A stretch of DNA of 64,000 bases from the NCBI GenBank assembly GCA_002633025.1, contig NMRB01000023.1, forward strand, positions 851,684 through 915,683, read 5' to 3'. Within the stretch, counting starts at the first letter, position 1. Each line of letters opens with the position of its first letter. The notes under the pieces are model-generated. The model made no database searches and was not told the DNA's origin. It saw nothing but the letters and a program-made list of their open reading frames with translations. The stretch comes from Notospermus geniculatus. Taxonomy: Eukaryota; Nemertea; Pilidiophora; Heteronemertea; Lineidae. The translations under genes were made by a program, and so were the position numbers. Shown piece after piece: positions 14,061-28,100 of this stretch.

Positions 14061-15792
14061 TCATGATTCGACATGTTTCTAAATAAGGTGTATTCATACA
14101 TGTACCACTGTATATCAGTTTATGCATGAACTGATATTTTCAGTGTATTCACTGGATCAATGGTACAATTCTGTTGCGATAGAGTTCAGTCTCATTGTTT
14201 CATCCGCCACCCTTTGTCTTTCACCATCAAGTGAAACACAAGCGAACAGATGGGCATTTTAAGCTTGGCTAGCTAACACATGTCCACCCAATTACTGCCC
14301 AGAAATGATGGTTTAGCTGGGTGTAGCTTGCCTTTTGCATTGAATCAGAAGTTACCCATGGTTTTGATGTATCTCCATACCAGTTTCTTTTTTTCGTACT
14401 AGCAGCAAAAAATGTCAAAATCTCACAAATGCATGGATGGCAAAATCCAAGCGTAAAGTTCTGTTGCCATAAGGTTTTACACATTTTATGGTGATAGGCC
14501 ATTGTGGCAACATCAGCTTGCACTGCATCTGCAGACTACGAGATGCAACTTTGTGAGACAGAATGTGTTGGTTCCCTAAGGAAGCCAGGGACACCCTATA
14601 CCCAGACCTCATGACCCTAGTTTGGAGGAGCGGGAATTATAGGGGACGAGAAATCTCCTTGTATTCCAATGTGGACATTCGGGATGGGGCTACTGATGAA
14701 TAGATTGGTATAGATATGACCTGGGAGTTTGGTTTCTTTTTCCCAGTACGTCATTCTTTACTTAGTGTTATCCCTTTAGCTCCAAGGTAATCCTATAGTC
14801 AGAGCTAAGTCCTGTAACATGTCCGCTAGCACTTGACATGCATCCAAATCTGCCCTAACGTACATTGTGAAAAATTATAAATTTGCCCCATAGATTAGGT
14901 GTAATCCCTCCAAGTAGATCTGATATATTGATTGACATTTTTAATTTGCTGGGAGTTACAACCTACATAACCAAGGATAGTGTCCGCTCTTCAGATGGGT
15001 GGTAGATAAAGTCCAAAATTGTTGGGGAAATTGAAGATTTAACGAATGTCATTTGGGAATCATTTTGACTTATGAATTCCCCAGTTGTGACAGGTCCACT
15101 GATAAACACTGGCGAGATTAAGCCCTTACTTGCGACCAAGCGAATCGTCAGCAAATTATTAGAAAATAAAGGATTTACTATGGACCAAAGGGAGCAATTA
15201 ATGGCTCGCTACGTAATCCCCATCGACTCTAAAATTGGGACTTATAAGGCACTGATAAATTTTGATGCATTAGGTCCTAAGCTAACAGCGATTGAGTGGT
15301 CGCAGAATTTTCAGACTTTGCGCTCTGGGACGTTTATACTACTTCTTTGGGATTTGTTTGTAGACTTTGGCTAAGACTTTCATTGGCTATTGAGATTTTG
15401 ATCACTACCAAGGGATTCCAGTGAGATGTGGTCAACTTAACTGCCTTGATAAGTCGGTTTTAAACAATGAAATAAAACTGTGGTTATGACTTGAAGCTTA
15501 AGATCTGCTTTTGATAAGGAGTAAGGTTTTGTCTTCCTGGATTTCACTTCTTTGTTGTCGTACAAGGTTGATCTTTTAAGACAAAGTGAAGTCTGTGTCA
15601 CAGATGAAGATACACAGATTCCAAAAGCGATAACATTTGGGTATTGTAATGCTAAAGTTCAATTGAAATTTATTGCTCTGCAAATGCTGTCGAGTTTGTT
15701 GGCTGCATTTACTGATGATACCAATGGAACTCTTTATCAAAGCATGTCATCGAAGTTAAATCTAATAGCAATCTCATGTTTCTTTATATGAT

Positions 15793-15914
15793 GGCTGGTA
15801 TTCATAAAAGGTAGCAAATGCTTTTACTTCAAGTTTTGCAGTACATTTACATTGGACTTCGCTGTGCAAATCTAAAGTAAAAGCATTTGCTAACTTTTAT
15901 GAATACCAGCCCAT
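15793..15914. mobile_element. MITE-like hairpin element, about 122 bp
   Basis: The left end GGCTGGTATTCATAAAAG and following GTAGCAAATGCTTTTACTT are mirrored at the right end by AAGTAAAAGCATTTGCTAAC and TTTTATGAATACCAGCC. The arms are about 45-50 bp with few mismatches. No coding capacity. It is a non-autonomous DNA transposon or foldback element. Confidence 0.8.
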
Positions 15915-18470
15915 GTGTATCAAAAAGGTCTTTATCTGTTTTTGGTTATACCAAGGAAATTCGTCTGAAACTTTCGTTTTTGTCTATACAAATTTACTCA
16001 TCTACATACGTAATGCAGGGGAGTCTTGATGTACGTGTGGTTTACATGTTCTTCTTTCCATAATTACCGAAAAAATAGACGAAAATCCTTAGATTAGACT
16101 GCTTTTCATTCAAATCTCTCTTCTCAACTTATCAGTTTTTACGACGGAGATTAAGACAAGTGCAGATAATGTCGTCTGCACAGGGCAAATACTGAATTAG
16201 GTAATGCTGTAGACAAGGAGATGAGGTTGAGAGAAATGGGAGTAAATCACATTCTATCTGAGGAACGTGTACAATGCATGAGAACACAGAAAGAAAATGA
16301 AGGCATCGCTTTCATAATGCACTTATACCATTTAATTAAAGCACACAATGGCACGTTATTATGGACGAGTTCGAACTTTGACCTCTGTACCCGCCATAAT
16401 AGAGTGACTTCGATAACAAAATATCGCTAGATTACGTTGACGATAATAATTCATATGCAAATATGTCACCCACATGGCAATCTGGACAGTTTCTTGAAAT
16501 ATCCGACGTTTTGCCTGATTTTCAAATGGATTGAATGAAAGCGATATGGCTGGTGTACGTGTGCTTTCCATGGGTTGTGTGTGCAGTGTACTCTCAATGC
16601 ACAGTGATTAGTTAACCATTGGAGTGCCGATATTCAGAAGTTGGTGTGCGATTGATTGTGGGCACACGTCATTACACACAAGCCTGTGCTTTTCACTTTG
16701 ATGACGGTAACTGCTGTCCATTTCGACTATTAGGCTTTTTTCACTGCGAGCATTCCCTATTGTCAAAGTCTTGGAACACAAAGGATCAGCATAACCAATG
16801 AATAGAGCGGTGCGGACTGTGAAAAAACCCTATTATTTCTAGCTAATGAAAGGAAACAATGCTGATTGTCCTTCATGTGCAATGATCTGTTTCAACCAGA
16901 TTGACGGGTATATCTTGACATAATGTAGGGGAAAGCATGTATATTGTGAGAAGGATCCCTATGGCATAAGGTTGGGTTGTCAGGTAAAAGGAACTAAAAC
17001 AGCAGACTGCAGCGGGCAAATCGATCTACAACGATTACCAAAAGCCATGTTGAAAGTCTTTGACGATCCTTTGGCGAAGAAACCACACAACATCCACGAA
17101 TACCAGTACCTATCCATCTGAAACACAAAATTTCTTCTGAGATGTACACCATTAGCTATAATGAGTTGGTTCTCTTCGTCCTGACAGACAATTCTGTTTT
17201 AATAACCATGGATTCATTGCAAAGCACATGGCTTTGAGTGTACAGCAATAAGACACAAATTTCCCCATAATTGTCCACCATTTTCACGATGATAGATTGT
17301 TACCTGGCGCTACGACTCCATACACAAAGGCAAACATACACGCGGAAGCACCAAGATGAAAAATTGAACATTAATGTTGGACATTTCTTGCTCGGTGCAA
17401 ACGTTCGGCGTGTCAATGATCATATATGGATGTCTGTCAGGGTTTGACGTGTTTGTATCGGTGCCGAGGCCAAAGGAGGATGATTTCCAGTGTCATTGCT
17501 CTTTTAGGTTATGTGGGAGGAGGGCATGCGATTCATAAGTGCATTAAGGAAAACTTCTTAATGTCTAATGGTATTTATCTGATATCATCTCTGACATTTA
17601 CTGTCTTAGGTAGGCCTATTGGATTCAAAATTGATGTACAGTATGTTACGCAGTGCAGCCACGAGGAGGCCGACCACAAATCTGAGTGATAGTAAACTGA
17701 TGACATCAGACAGTGCCCTCCTTAGCCACACCGTTAAGGAAGAGGGTACGCAACCCGTGCGAATTGGGAACGCCCACGCCGGAGAGCTCACAGTATCAGA
17801 AGACTTATGACATCATTCATTGTAGATGCTACAGACAAAAGAGTAGCCTATTGCTGAAGGAATCACAATTTGACCGATTGAGAATTTCACCTAGCACCTC
17901 CAAGATGAAACGTGGTGCATTGACCCCCATGACTACGACATTCTGACAGACCAGTGATTGACCAGTCTCAAGGTGGCTGACATTCGTAGTATAGGGACAT
18001 TCGAAACTCAGTCTCAGTCAGGCAAATTCAAAGTCTGTTTTTCCCTAGGAAAAGAAAGAGCGCGTGTTGAACGCTGAGAAACGAAAAGCTTCTTTCCCTT
18101 TGCCTCATATTGGCAACTTGATCTTGGAGCTAACATGTGCTATTTCGCTTGGCTAGTGCTATGTAGCAATCTACTTGACAGCCAGTGTAGGATGATGATA
18201 TCATAAGAAGATCTGTGAGCAATATCTAAAGCTGCTATTGATATAATAAAAGGATGGAGGGAATCTTTCAGGACAAGTCGGCCTGTATAGAAGGATTTCA
18301 TGCTCCTCGATGTTGAAATGCCAGAATGTGCATTGAGGAATTTTGAATCATATTTTGAGTTGAAATGGTAAACTGTCTTATTTCAGACGCTGAATTGAAC
18401 TCGTCTCTCATATACATGTAGCAGATAGATACTGATTATTACCTCTGTATCACTCTTATAAGTGAAGGTG

Positions 18471-18645
18471 GTATCGCATTGTATGTGTTTTTCCATCAAG
18501 GCGAAAGCCAAGGCATTTTTGTCTCTGGTAAGTATGGAAGAAACCATCTCCTCTCGAGGTGAAGAGCCAGATGGCCCTGGCTGGATTCGAACCCGAGTTT
18601 CTGCTTGCTAAGCCGACGTGATAACCACCATGCCATCGGTGATAA
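18471..18645 (-). mobile_element. tRNA-derived SINE, same family as 3169-3532
   Basis: Read on the minus strand it gives A box TGGCATGGTGGTTATCACG, B box GGGTTCGAATCC, then a body with CCAGAGACAAAAATGCCTT and CTTGATGGAAAAACACATAC. Only one tRNA-like head is present. The shared tail (AAAAATGC..., TGATGGAAAAA, ATACAAT) with the other copy defines the family. Confidence 0.7.
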
Positions 18646-21600
18646 TGACCCTTATGTACTTTCTGCTCAGATTCCCTTTCCCGTGGCAAATCATCACTCA
18701 CCAAAGCCACTTCCTTCAAGCATATATTTACCAACCCATCCCCATAATCAACTAGCAAACTTTGTGATAATGATACTCGGTGGATCACTTCAGACATGGA
18801 GAAATAACTGTGATTTGTGGCCACAGATTTCATAAAATTAGTCAAAGGTTATTGAGGAAAGGTCTTCTCGATGGCGACAGTTCAGGACCTATGGCTTGTA
18901 CAGTAGGCCTACTGCTCACTCCGGATTTTCATCGATAGACGTTATTTGGGATATCTGCATATTTGCCTTCCTGTTCAAACAAGATACAGCCATGACAGAT
19001 ATGCCCTCGGTTGCCCTTAAACACAGTGATCCTCTTGCCTGAGGGTATTTTGTCTCTTTTCAGCGTATCTATATAATGTTATACAATGTTTAGTTCCCTG
19101 AAATAATGCCTCCAGCTTTGACAATCACGTATTGCAATATGGTAATTCAAGAGATAATTCACTTCGGCTTCACTTTACCATTCATTCCTTACAAAGTGAT
19201 TCAGCTGCAGAATGAATCCTTACCAAAGAAACAATTGATGCCCGAAAGCCAAGACGCCAGAGAGATGTCAAAAATAACGGCCTAGTAGTTTTTACATACA
19301 CTGTACTTAAGATGTACATGAATCATATGAATTCCCCCAGTACACCATCGAAGACAAGTCGAAAAAACACAAAAGCTAGCATGTCAGCCATTGAAAAGGC
19401 TGCTGATGGCACATTCACAATTATTATGTATGCAAACGGATAGTATTACATTATTTGCAAGTCGAATCATTTTTCTCCTCGCGGACCTGACCTCCATAAT
19501 AATACGGATTTAAAAACCCTCTGCGTTCCCCAGACGGCATAGTTATTCAATTTCATGAAACCATCTCAGCGTTGAACCTGCAGTCAATTTACATAATGAT
19601 CCGACCGCCCGAGGGTCCTTCAAGGTCCACCCCACTTGATCGCTGCCATTATGAAATGATTTGATCAGAAACTGGGTACACAACCATAAAGCCATACCAT
19701 TCCCAAGAAAGCAGTTATGTTTAAGATGAGACTAAGAAAATAATGTTTCGTGAGGTTCTGTTCATTTCAACTTGACTAAGACATGTAACACTTGCTTGTA
19801 ACTATATCTAACTGTTGCTTTTCTGCAGTTCTCTTTTTCTCTAGTTAGGGTGGAAGAAAATGTTCTGTGGATTTTCGTGGTCACCTCCTTAATCTAATCC
19901 ATCAATGCGAAGGATTCCTATGTCGCATCCAAGCCTCTCCTAATTTATGGGGCTAACTCAAATATCACCGTGAAAGTACAAACCCGAGCTACCATATCCA
20001 AGTTTGATATCTTAGTTTCACAATTATCATGAAAACCCTCCGGCCTGGTCATTGGAGGATTCGTTGCCATAGCAACCTTATTACTACTGCGAAAACCAAA
20101 TACGATTTTGTGATCGCCAGGCACTGGCGTGTAGTTTAGATAGACTAACAAAATTAAATGAATTCAATTTCATAATCTTTGTATTCTGATCCGACCTCTG
20201 GAACTATGCTTGTTGACTTTTGTCTAATACGTATTAAGCCAACCATCCATTCCTATTAACCAATGATAATGTCATCAGGCTTGGGTTCATGATTTCACTT
20301 CACCAGAACCAAGAGGTAATTTCACCAGCAACTCCTTGGAGGCCTGAGCCCGATTTCGCATTGTGACCAGAAAATTACAGTATCCTATTACAATAATGCA
20401 AGGCCATCTTTCAAGAATGCGAAGGCTTGAATGTTGCCGAACTTTTTTGTTCGGGCCAGGATCGCTAATATTATGATTTGACAGTGCAGCATTGATGGTC
20501 GGCGGTATTATGAACTCATGATTTTCATCTCTCCATCATCGTTTTGGTCCACTGGACAGTATCCAATCATATCGCTATTTACCAGAAGGTCAAGCTCCGT
20601 CGAGCAGAACTCGTGCGGAGAGCGCTTATTATAACACGAGACTAGGACACGTCACTAACCAATCATGACACATCTATAAATGACTGTTGGTTGCTGATAA
20701 AATGCGGACTTGGCCCGTGAAGTGCCGATTGCAGTTATAAAGTATAAAGGTGCTTGTGTGATGAATTGCTCCCTAGATGGATGTCAGGAATTTCATCGAA
20801 GCCCAGTCCATTGCGACTGTCACTTCTCACTAGGTTTGATGAATACGTCTGAGGTCGGAGAACTTTTGTAGAATTCACAATAATTTGACTTTTTTGAAGG
20901 TTTTATTGCAAATAAGTGAGGTTTATGCCAAGAGGGGTTATATATGGGTGTCGCTTTATAAAGCTGATAATCTATATCTGGTTACATCGTATGCACTCTT
21001 TTACTTTTTTACATTGGATATCACCAAAAATATATATCTATTTTTGATACATGTAAATAAATGTCTATTTTTTATAAATAAATATCTATTTTTGATATCA
21101 CTGAATTTATACTGAGGAGAGGTCAAAGCACCAATTTGAAAAAAAAACTATTCGTGATGGGTAAAAAAATGATTTAATAGAATTCAGTTAGAGCGTTACT
21201 TCGAAAAGCTTCCATTATCAGGCAATTGTGATATTGCCTGTAGATGCAAAATATGTTTCATTAAAAACATAGACGATAAAAAAATGAGCCAGCCTCCCCT
21301 AAATGGACAATTTGCTTATTAATCCTACACCGGCCATCGGCTGAAAAACACCATGCGGATATGAAAATGCCAAATTTCATTACAGTTCATTTTGGAAGTA
21401 CTAAACGCAATTAGTACACGATACCACATTCCTTAAATGCGTCGTAATTAAATTAATGTTTATGCATTAAAAGCGGGCGCATATGTGGACGGAGCTAAAT
21501 TAGCCGTGGCAGGGACAAAAATTCGCCAGAATTAGATTACCCTCCGAATACAACTAAAATTGATAAGATCATTCCCACCGATTATGGCCAATATTGTTGT

Positions 21601-23825
21601 ACATTAGAATAGTGCTGTGGTGCAGCTACAGACCGTTTGATATTCCACCATAACCTGGCTAGGATACGTGTGTACACTGTAGAGTTTTACACAGTAGACC
21701 AGGCAGATTGGAGGTGAGGTCAACTTCAATGCTGCATTTGATTGTATAATTTCATCACGAAGTCCGTTGACACTTTCTTAGAAAAAAATACAGCATATGG
21801 TGTATCATTTTTATCTGACCATAATATTCATGAGATGAGATAAATATTCCAATGGAAATCACAATTATGGAGATAGGTGATGTCCATTGTATTTAAATGA
21901 TGACTTGACGGAGAGTAGCCGAAGTGAACTCGGGGTACATGTATAATGGAAGTACTGCCTTGGATTACATCTGATCAAAATGTGATGCAGTTTCGTGAGA
22001 GTACATGTACCTTCACTGGTGAAGCTGAACAGCTGAGGCAAAGATAACAAAGGTGACATCACAAAAAGTCCCTCCATCACATCATAGTTGTCTCATCTTT
22101 CACAGCACTGACAAAAGAACCTTTAAATTGCCTTCACACTAGATTACATCAGTAATTGTTAATTGGTAATGGCCATTTTGGTTTTCTCGTTAGCCTAACG
22201 ACATTCTCTAATTACCTTGTCAAGCCTGTCCCAGCCTTGTCTTTTTCCAGGCGATTTTTTCTTCGTCACATCGTTAACACCTCAACATCATCCCTCAATA
22301 TCATTGGTTAATTCCCAAACTTGTTGCCGCATATTCGTTTCTAATGTAACCGACAAAACAGGGCGCAGGTGAACTGGATAATTGGCCATGCATAGTAAAA
22401 GACTTTATTGCCTCCTGAAGATTCAATTTGATGGCTAACGGTATTTGTCATAGCTCTGAAGCAAAGACTTTTTTTGCTGGGGTGCATTTCACCCGTAGAT
22501 TGCCCCTTGAGGCCATTTAGAGATCAACGACAAGGTCAACACGACAGGAACGGTTTGACTACCAGTGGACTGATGGCTGACTAACTTCCTTCTCAGTCGA
22601 AGTTCTGTGTTTGGTGTCGAACTTGTCGTGGCTTGCATTTTCCTGTTGCTGCTGATGTACTTTCTGAGTGAAGTAAAAGGTTTCCAAGTTTTAGTAGTTT
22701 AAAGGTGGAGAAGTGACTCCATTCTTTAGAGAACATGGCGGTAGCGTACTTATCTGAAACAATGAGCTAAGTTGAGCATCATCAATTTCTACCTCTGGAG
22801 AAGAATTTTTTGCAGCACTGAGGATGCGGTGCTGTGGTAACTAAAAAATGTTGTTGCCGAGTGTTGACACATTGCAATCTGTCCTCACCTGGCTACCAGG
22901 CCATTACCTATCACCCTCCTGTTGAGTCTGTTTGCTTTGTACCTGCAACTGGTGACGAGAGATGGGCGATAGACAGTTGTGCTTCACACACTACGTGGTG
23001 GAAAACCAGCGGGTACCAGGGGAGTTTTAACTGAGGCAGGTGGATAATTAGTGGTCCCACTCTAGGACCGGAATTATTCCTCTGAAGTACGCAGCTTGAT
23101 TCACTTTGTCTAATACACCACTACGACAAGAGCAAACCTGAGTAATCAAAGGAGTTCTACACTTTAAAGATTTAAAATTATTTGTTTTTGCTGATCTACA
23201 TGTAGCTTAGTTTTTTTGAGAAGAGCAAAGCGTTGCTGATGGCGTTCAAATATGTCCTCATCTCTTTATGCTAAAAGCCAGGGAGTTTCCATCAAATATG
23301 ATTTTTAACATATTGAGATTAATCCTACATGTATATTGAAGTTAAAGTAACTTGTCCGAGGCTGTTAACTAGCATAAAAAACTTCCACGATATACTTTTC
23401 TACACTACGGAAGTTGTTACCAGCCAATGACGTTCCTTGTATATTTGGTTGATACCCATCTTTGTCAGACGCTGGTCGGAGTTTGAATCCTGTTATGAGA
23501 AACAAGTCAACATTGGTTGTCATCTGTCAATACGATGAACCCAATCTTGTCATCAATGTTTCCTCATGACTTTCTATTTCCGGGATGAATGTGCCCTTGA
23601 TGTGGTCAAGAGTACATCATATACATCGTACGTGTACCATGGCTCCAGTATGATCTGGTTCAGCAGATAACAAAAGAAAGGGCTTTTAATTGTTTGGTCG
23701 TCAGAAAAGCTTCTGATGAGTAGGAAAAACATTCTTTATGTCTTGAGATTTTTCAACTTTGGAGCCATACTTTCCCTCTATAACTGCAAATAGAAGTTAC
23801 ATATGCCGAGTTAAAAGTCTTTTGT

Positions 23826-23950
23826 CCAATTCATACTTCCTCGCCGCCCAGTTTGTGGAAAGGAAAACGCTTTGTTACTTCTCTCCACGCTGGTTCGAAA
23901 AAAAGCATTTTCCGTTTCGCTTGCTGGTCGCGAGGAAGCACGAATTGGCC
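23826..23950. mobile_element. MITE, 'CATACTTCCTCGCC' family, copy 1
   Basis: CCAATTCATACTTCCTCGCC at the left end is mirrored by GCGAGGAAGCACGAATTGG at the right. Inside, GGAAAACGCTTTGTTACTT is mirrored by AAAAAGCATTTTCCGTTTCG. Related copies lie at 24123-24249 and 48632-48929. Confidence 0.8.
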
Positions 23951-24122
23951 CCAGTTCATAAAACGCGAAATGCCTCCCAGCACAATGGCCAGGCCTACTA
24001 TTGTTATAAACCGATTGGTCACGGCTGAAGCTTTCATCAAATTCAACAATGACTGGACAAATCAATTGAACGTAGGGCTGTAACAATATGTAATGTGAAA
24101 TTGACGATAGACGGGTTGGGCG

Positions 24123-24249
24123 TAAGGGCCAATTCATACTTCCTCGCCAACGGAAAATGCTTTCTTATTGCTTAATACTTCGCTGGTTCCAAACAAAGCA
24201 TTTTCCGTTCCACATGCTGCTTTATCGAGGAAGTATGAATTAGGGCTTA
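24123..24249. mobile_element. MITE, 'CATACTTCCTCGCC' family, copy 2
   Basis: The best-preserved ends are TAAGGGCCAATTCATACTTC and GAAGTATGAATTAGGGCTTA. The inner arms are CGGAAAATGCTTTCTTATTG and CAAAGCATTTTCCGTTCC. Flanking TAA/TTA could be a 3-bp target duplication, but this is ambiguous because it also extends the inverted repeat. It lies 172 bp downstream of copy 1. Confidence 0.85.
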
Positions 24250-25107
24250 GTATGGCCTTTCGTGATCAAAAGCCACATCTGAAAATCTGCATGCCATTGG
24301 CCAGTGCTCCCGTAAATACAAAATTTATGAGTGGGTTGAACCACTGTTTAACTGTCGAGTTGAAAGAACTGTTAATTTTATTCTTATTTATTTTGAGTTT
24401 TATAGCATTCATAGATTTGTCTCTGCACCTCTTTCCAGAACGACCAAAGCGTGACAATATTTGTCTTTTCATAGATACCCCTCTTATTAAAATTTGGGAT
24501 TCAAAAGTTTATTTTTAGTCTTTGACTGTTCGTGGTTTGATAAAGCATGCGATCTATCGTACTATCATCATAAACTACCTTGGGACCTGGAGGCCCTGTT
24601 TTATTTAAGAGTGATATTAGCCAATCATGCATGGTTCTTTAACCATGAAATAATTCATGTTTTGGGCTGCACAGAAGAGAAATTACGATCACGGTTTAAT
24701 TTTCTGGTTAAAGCGAATTGATGATTCCCGTCCACGGTAATGTATCCCGGTGGAATTGGAAAATGGCGCAGAACTTCCCGGTCTTTTTGTCTACGTCCTC
24801 ACACAAATAACATCCTGTGAACTAAGAGTTTCATGTCCTGGCTTCACAAGATTAATATTTCATTTCTTCACCTCCCATTAATATCAAGACAACGTTATGG
24901 TGGAACTTTATGTGTGTAGTCCATTTTAAATTATTGATGAAAGATGTCGTGTTAAGGAATATTATACTTGTACATACCGTGGAGCCTGTACGTAGTGGTT
25001 GTGTGTTCGGAGGAAAATGACTGTTTTTCTTGCTGAAGTATGTTTATTGCTTCTATTCCTTGTGGACACATTTGCGAGTTTGTTGGAATAAGTTTTGTGT
25101 TGAATAA

Positions 25108-25151
25108 TTTCTTTTACTCCTATTTTTCATTTCTTTTACTCCTATTTTTCA
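25108..25151. repeat. Two perfect copies of a 22-bp pyrimidine-rich unit
   Basis: The unit TTTCTTTTACTCCTATTTTT plus CA is repeated exactly twice in tandem. Confidence 0.95.
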
Positions 25152-28100
25152 TTTGTTCTCCACGTGTCATTGATGGTTTCCCAACTTGACAAGTTTTAGA
25201 TGTGTTGTTGAGTAAAAAAATTAAAGTAAAGGTGTTAGCTTCAGGTACTAGCATTGCAGCATTTGATGAGGAAACTAGAAAACTCACACTACAATGTAAA
25301 AGAAAGTAATCTGGAGATACAATTGCCAGAAGGTAACCACAGTGCAAGGTTGCTGTTCGAAGAGCTCAAAAGCTCATATTCGAAAACGTGGTGATGGCAC
25401 AACGTCAGGCAAACATGAGCATCATAAGCTTTCAAAAGTTTGGTTTCATTACGTCTACTCAAAAATAGATATATATTTTTGGTCTACTTCCATTGCAGCT
25501 GAGGCAATTTTATGTTGTAGTAACGTTGCACGGGCAACTTCAGACCATTTTGAAGCTTAGATTTAAAGAGGGATGCCACAAATAAAATGCCTACTATAGG
25601 CATGTACATGTAGTGTGAATGAAATGAATGTTTCACGACAGAAATGTTGCTTTATCATCACAAAAGTGTGGTAGGCTACATCATCACAATCGTGTTAATA
25701 TTTATGCTTTTTGTCTGGCCGCTGTCTCAGTCATGCTAAAGTACAGCAAAACTCTCTTCATAAGTATATTTTGGAACGAGAGATGTCCTGATTACAGAAA
25801 GGAAAAATGACTAAAAATGACCAATTTTTATGTAGGACTTCTGTGTCCTCCGTCAATGGAGAGATGCCCCCCCCCCCCCGGTAAAGGGCCTGCGAGGGAG
25901 ATTTCTACTATCCCAGCTGTTAGCTATGGCCCACATAACATAAAGACTGGTGATCTGCCAGTGTTTCTGTGTGTCAGTGTGTCCCTTTATTGTGTTGGAA
26001 ACACAGGGAGATAGATCGACGCGTTTCTCTGTGTGTGCCTATTGTCAAGTCTCATCTTATTCCGTCAGAAATAGGAAGGGAACACTCACAGATGGGGAAC
26101 ACTAAAATATCTCAAATCGATGATATCATACGTACTATAGTAGGTCATTAATCATGATATCTTTAAGACATATAGACATATCCCCTTTAAGCGACCATGT
26201 TTACAAAGTGACAGCGCCCTCTGTTTTCCCCGTCACCATCTTTTACCGGTGATGAATAGCAAACAAATTGCAGCAGACAATTTACAGAAGTTCTGATTGA
26301 AATTCCCCGCGCTCATATGATAAACATTTCAAGCAAATTAATATTTCCCCCACGACTCCCAAATAAGGTGAAAAATTCTTCCGAAGGATGGTTTAATTTA
26401 GCGGCCAAGTCGCTAACAGTTTTTATATTGTGTGTTGTACATGGAAATTAACTCCGAGGGGCCTTAGTGTCTCAAACGGTTCCAAAAGTGTATGATTGAT
26501 GGCCGCCAAGGACTCGCAGGTTCGCCGAGGTAGTTATAGATCACCCCGGGCAAAGCGACTCTTATGGATTTCATTACAACTTGGCTTGATTTCTCCCCTG
26601 GGGGGCGGACAGGACCGCGGGGAGTGCGAGTTTTATGCACACCGCATAGTTCCAGCGTTAATGGTATATTCCCCTGGATTGTTAATATCCTCTCTCCGGT
26701 GTCATTGGAGTTTAATACATTGAATGGCTGATGAGGACGGGGGTATTTACGCAGTGTATTATCAACTCTGGGGTGGGTCCCAAGTTGGTCGTTTGCTGTC
26801 ATCATTACAAGGCAAGTGTGTTACATGTTACTGTAGCAGACTACCATATCCGCCAGCAGATACAACCGTACTTCTTCCCGCAAAATGGTAATAGGCGGTA
26901 TCTTCACTCTATCTTCAGTGGGACGATGGATGATGGAGGGAACAGCTAATACAAGTGATGGTAGTGTACTTCATAGTACAAGACAGCGCATTGCGTCAAT
27001 TGGTCATTCTCCTGCTGGCCGCCATCAGCGATACCGCCTTTTTAACTTTTGGGTAGAAGACTGAAGCTAGGTTTCCAAAATTCGGTCATGTGGGCTTCAG
27101 GAAAGTCAGTTCAGCAGGCTGCACATGCCAACTAACTCGGCCGGTCAACAATCCCTTAAGAATAATGGTAACATCGTATAAATTTATTCACGGGACACTC
27201 CGGTAGTATAAAACACTATGTTGAATAAGAGAACAACACATAAAACCGTGATAATGAGTAATTGTAATTACCAAGGCACAAAAGGTGAAGAGGCTCATGT
27301 AGCCATGTGGTCATCATCTCAATAGACCAACTAATTGGCTTGTATTGACTGTTACAGCATTCCTACTATAAGACATATCAAGATGAGTCGGCAAGTTAAT
27401 GAACTGTCACTGAGAACAATGACGTTTGGTCAGAAGTTTTGTCGACATCCGATCCCCGAGCAGATGTGGCGTCTTCCTCGTCACTAATTAGCCAATCTTA
27501 ATGAGAAATGAGCGAATTGAGGTTTATGGTGATCTTCTTAGGGTAGAATTGAAGGATTCTGCGGTATTGTGCCAAGTGATAGTAGCAAGTGGTTGTCCTT
27601 GCCATGGATAGCTTAAATCTCAACATTTTATTTGGTGAAAAAAGACCAGAGAAAACTGGAACATGTTAAGCTTTGATAATGTTTTGATACAGAACTACAA
27701 ATTCAGTAAAAGGCTGATGTTTTTAGCCACAAGTGAAGCTAATTGCTCTTCCAACTCGTTGGGGCCAGTCGGCAGTCTCCAGCCAGTGCAGCTCCACAGG
27801 CTTGGCTTCATTGGTCAAAGGAGCGTGAATGAATGCTGATGGCGATGGAGTCGACACCCACACTTTCTCTCCCAAGCTTATGAAATGAGAGGGTTCCACC
27901 GCTCTACCTCCCTCCCTGCAGGCTATAGCCACAGTTGCCCTGAAGCCATCACAGTCTGTGCAATACATCAAGTGAAATGTAGGGAGATGCTTGCAGCAAG
28001 CAGACTGTGACATCACCCTAAAGGACTCGTCATTTGATGCATTATTTAAATCTGATGAATTGGTCTCAGATAAAATGAAAGAGACAACGACACTCGGCAG

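Noticed and set aside
23811-24137. 108-codon minus-strand frame
   Set aside because: It overlaps the inverted-repeat MITE and is open because of its composition. No domain recognised.
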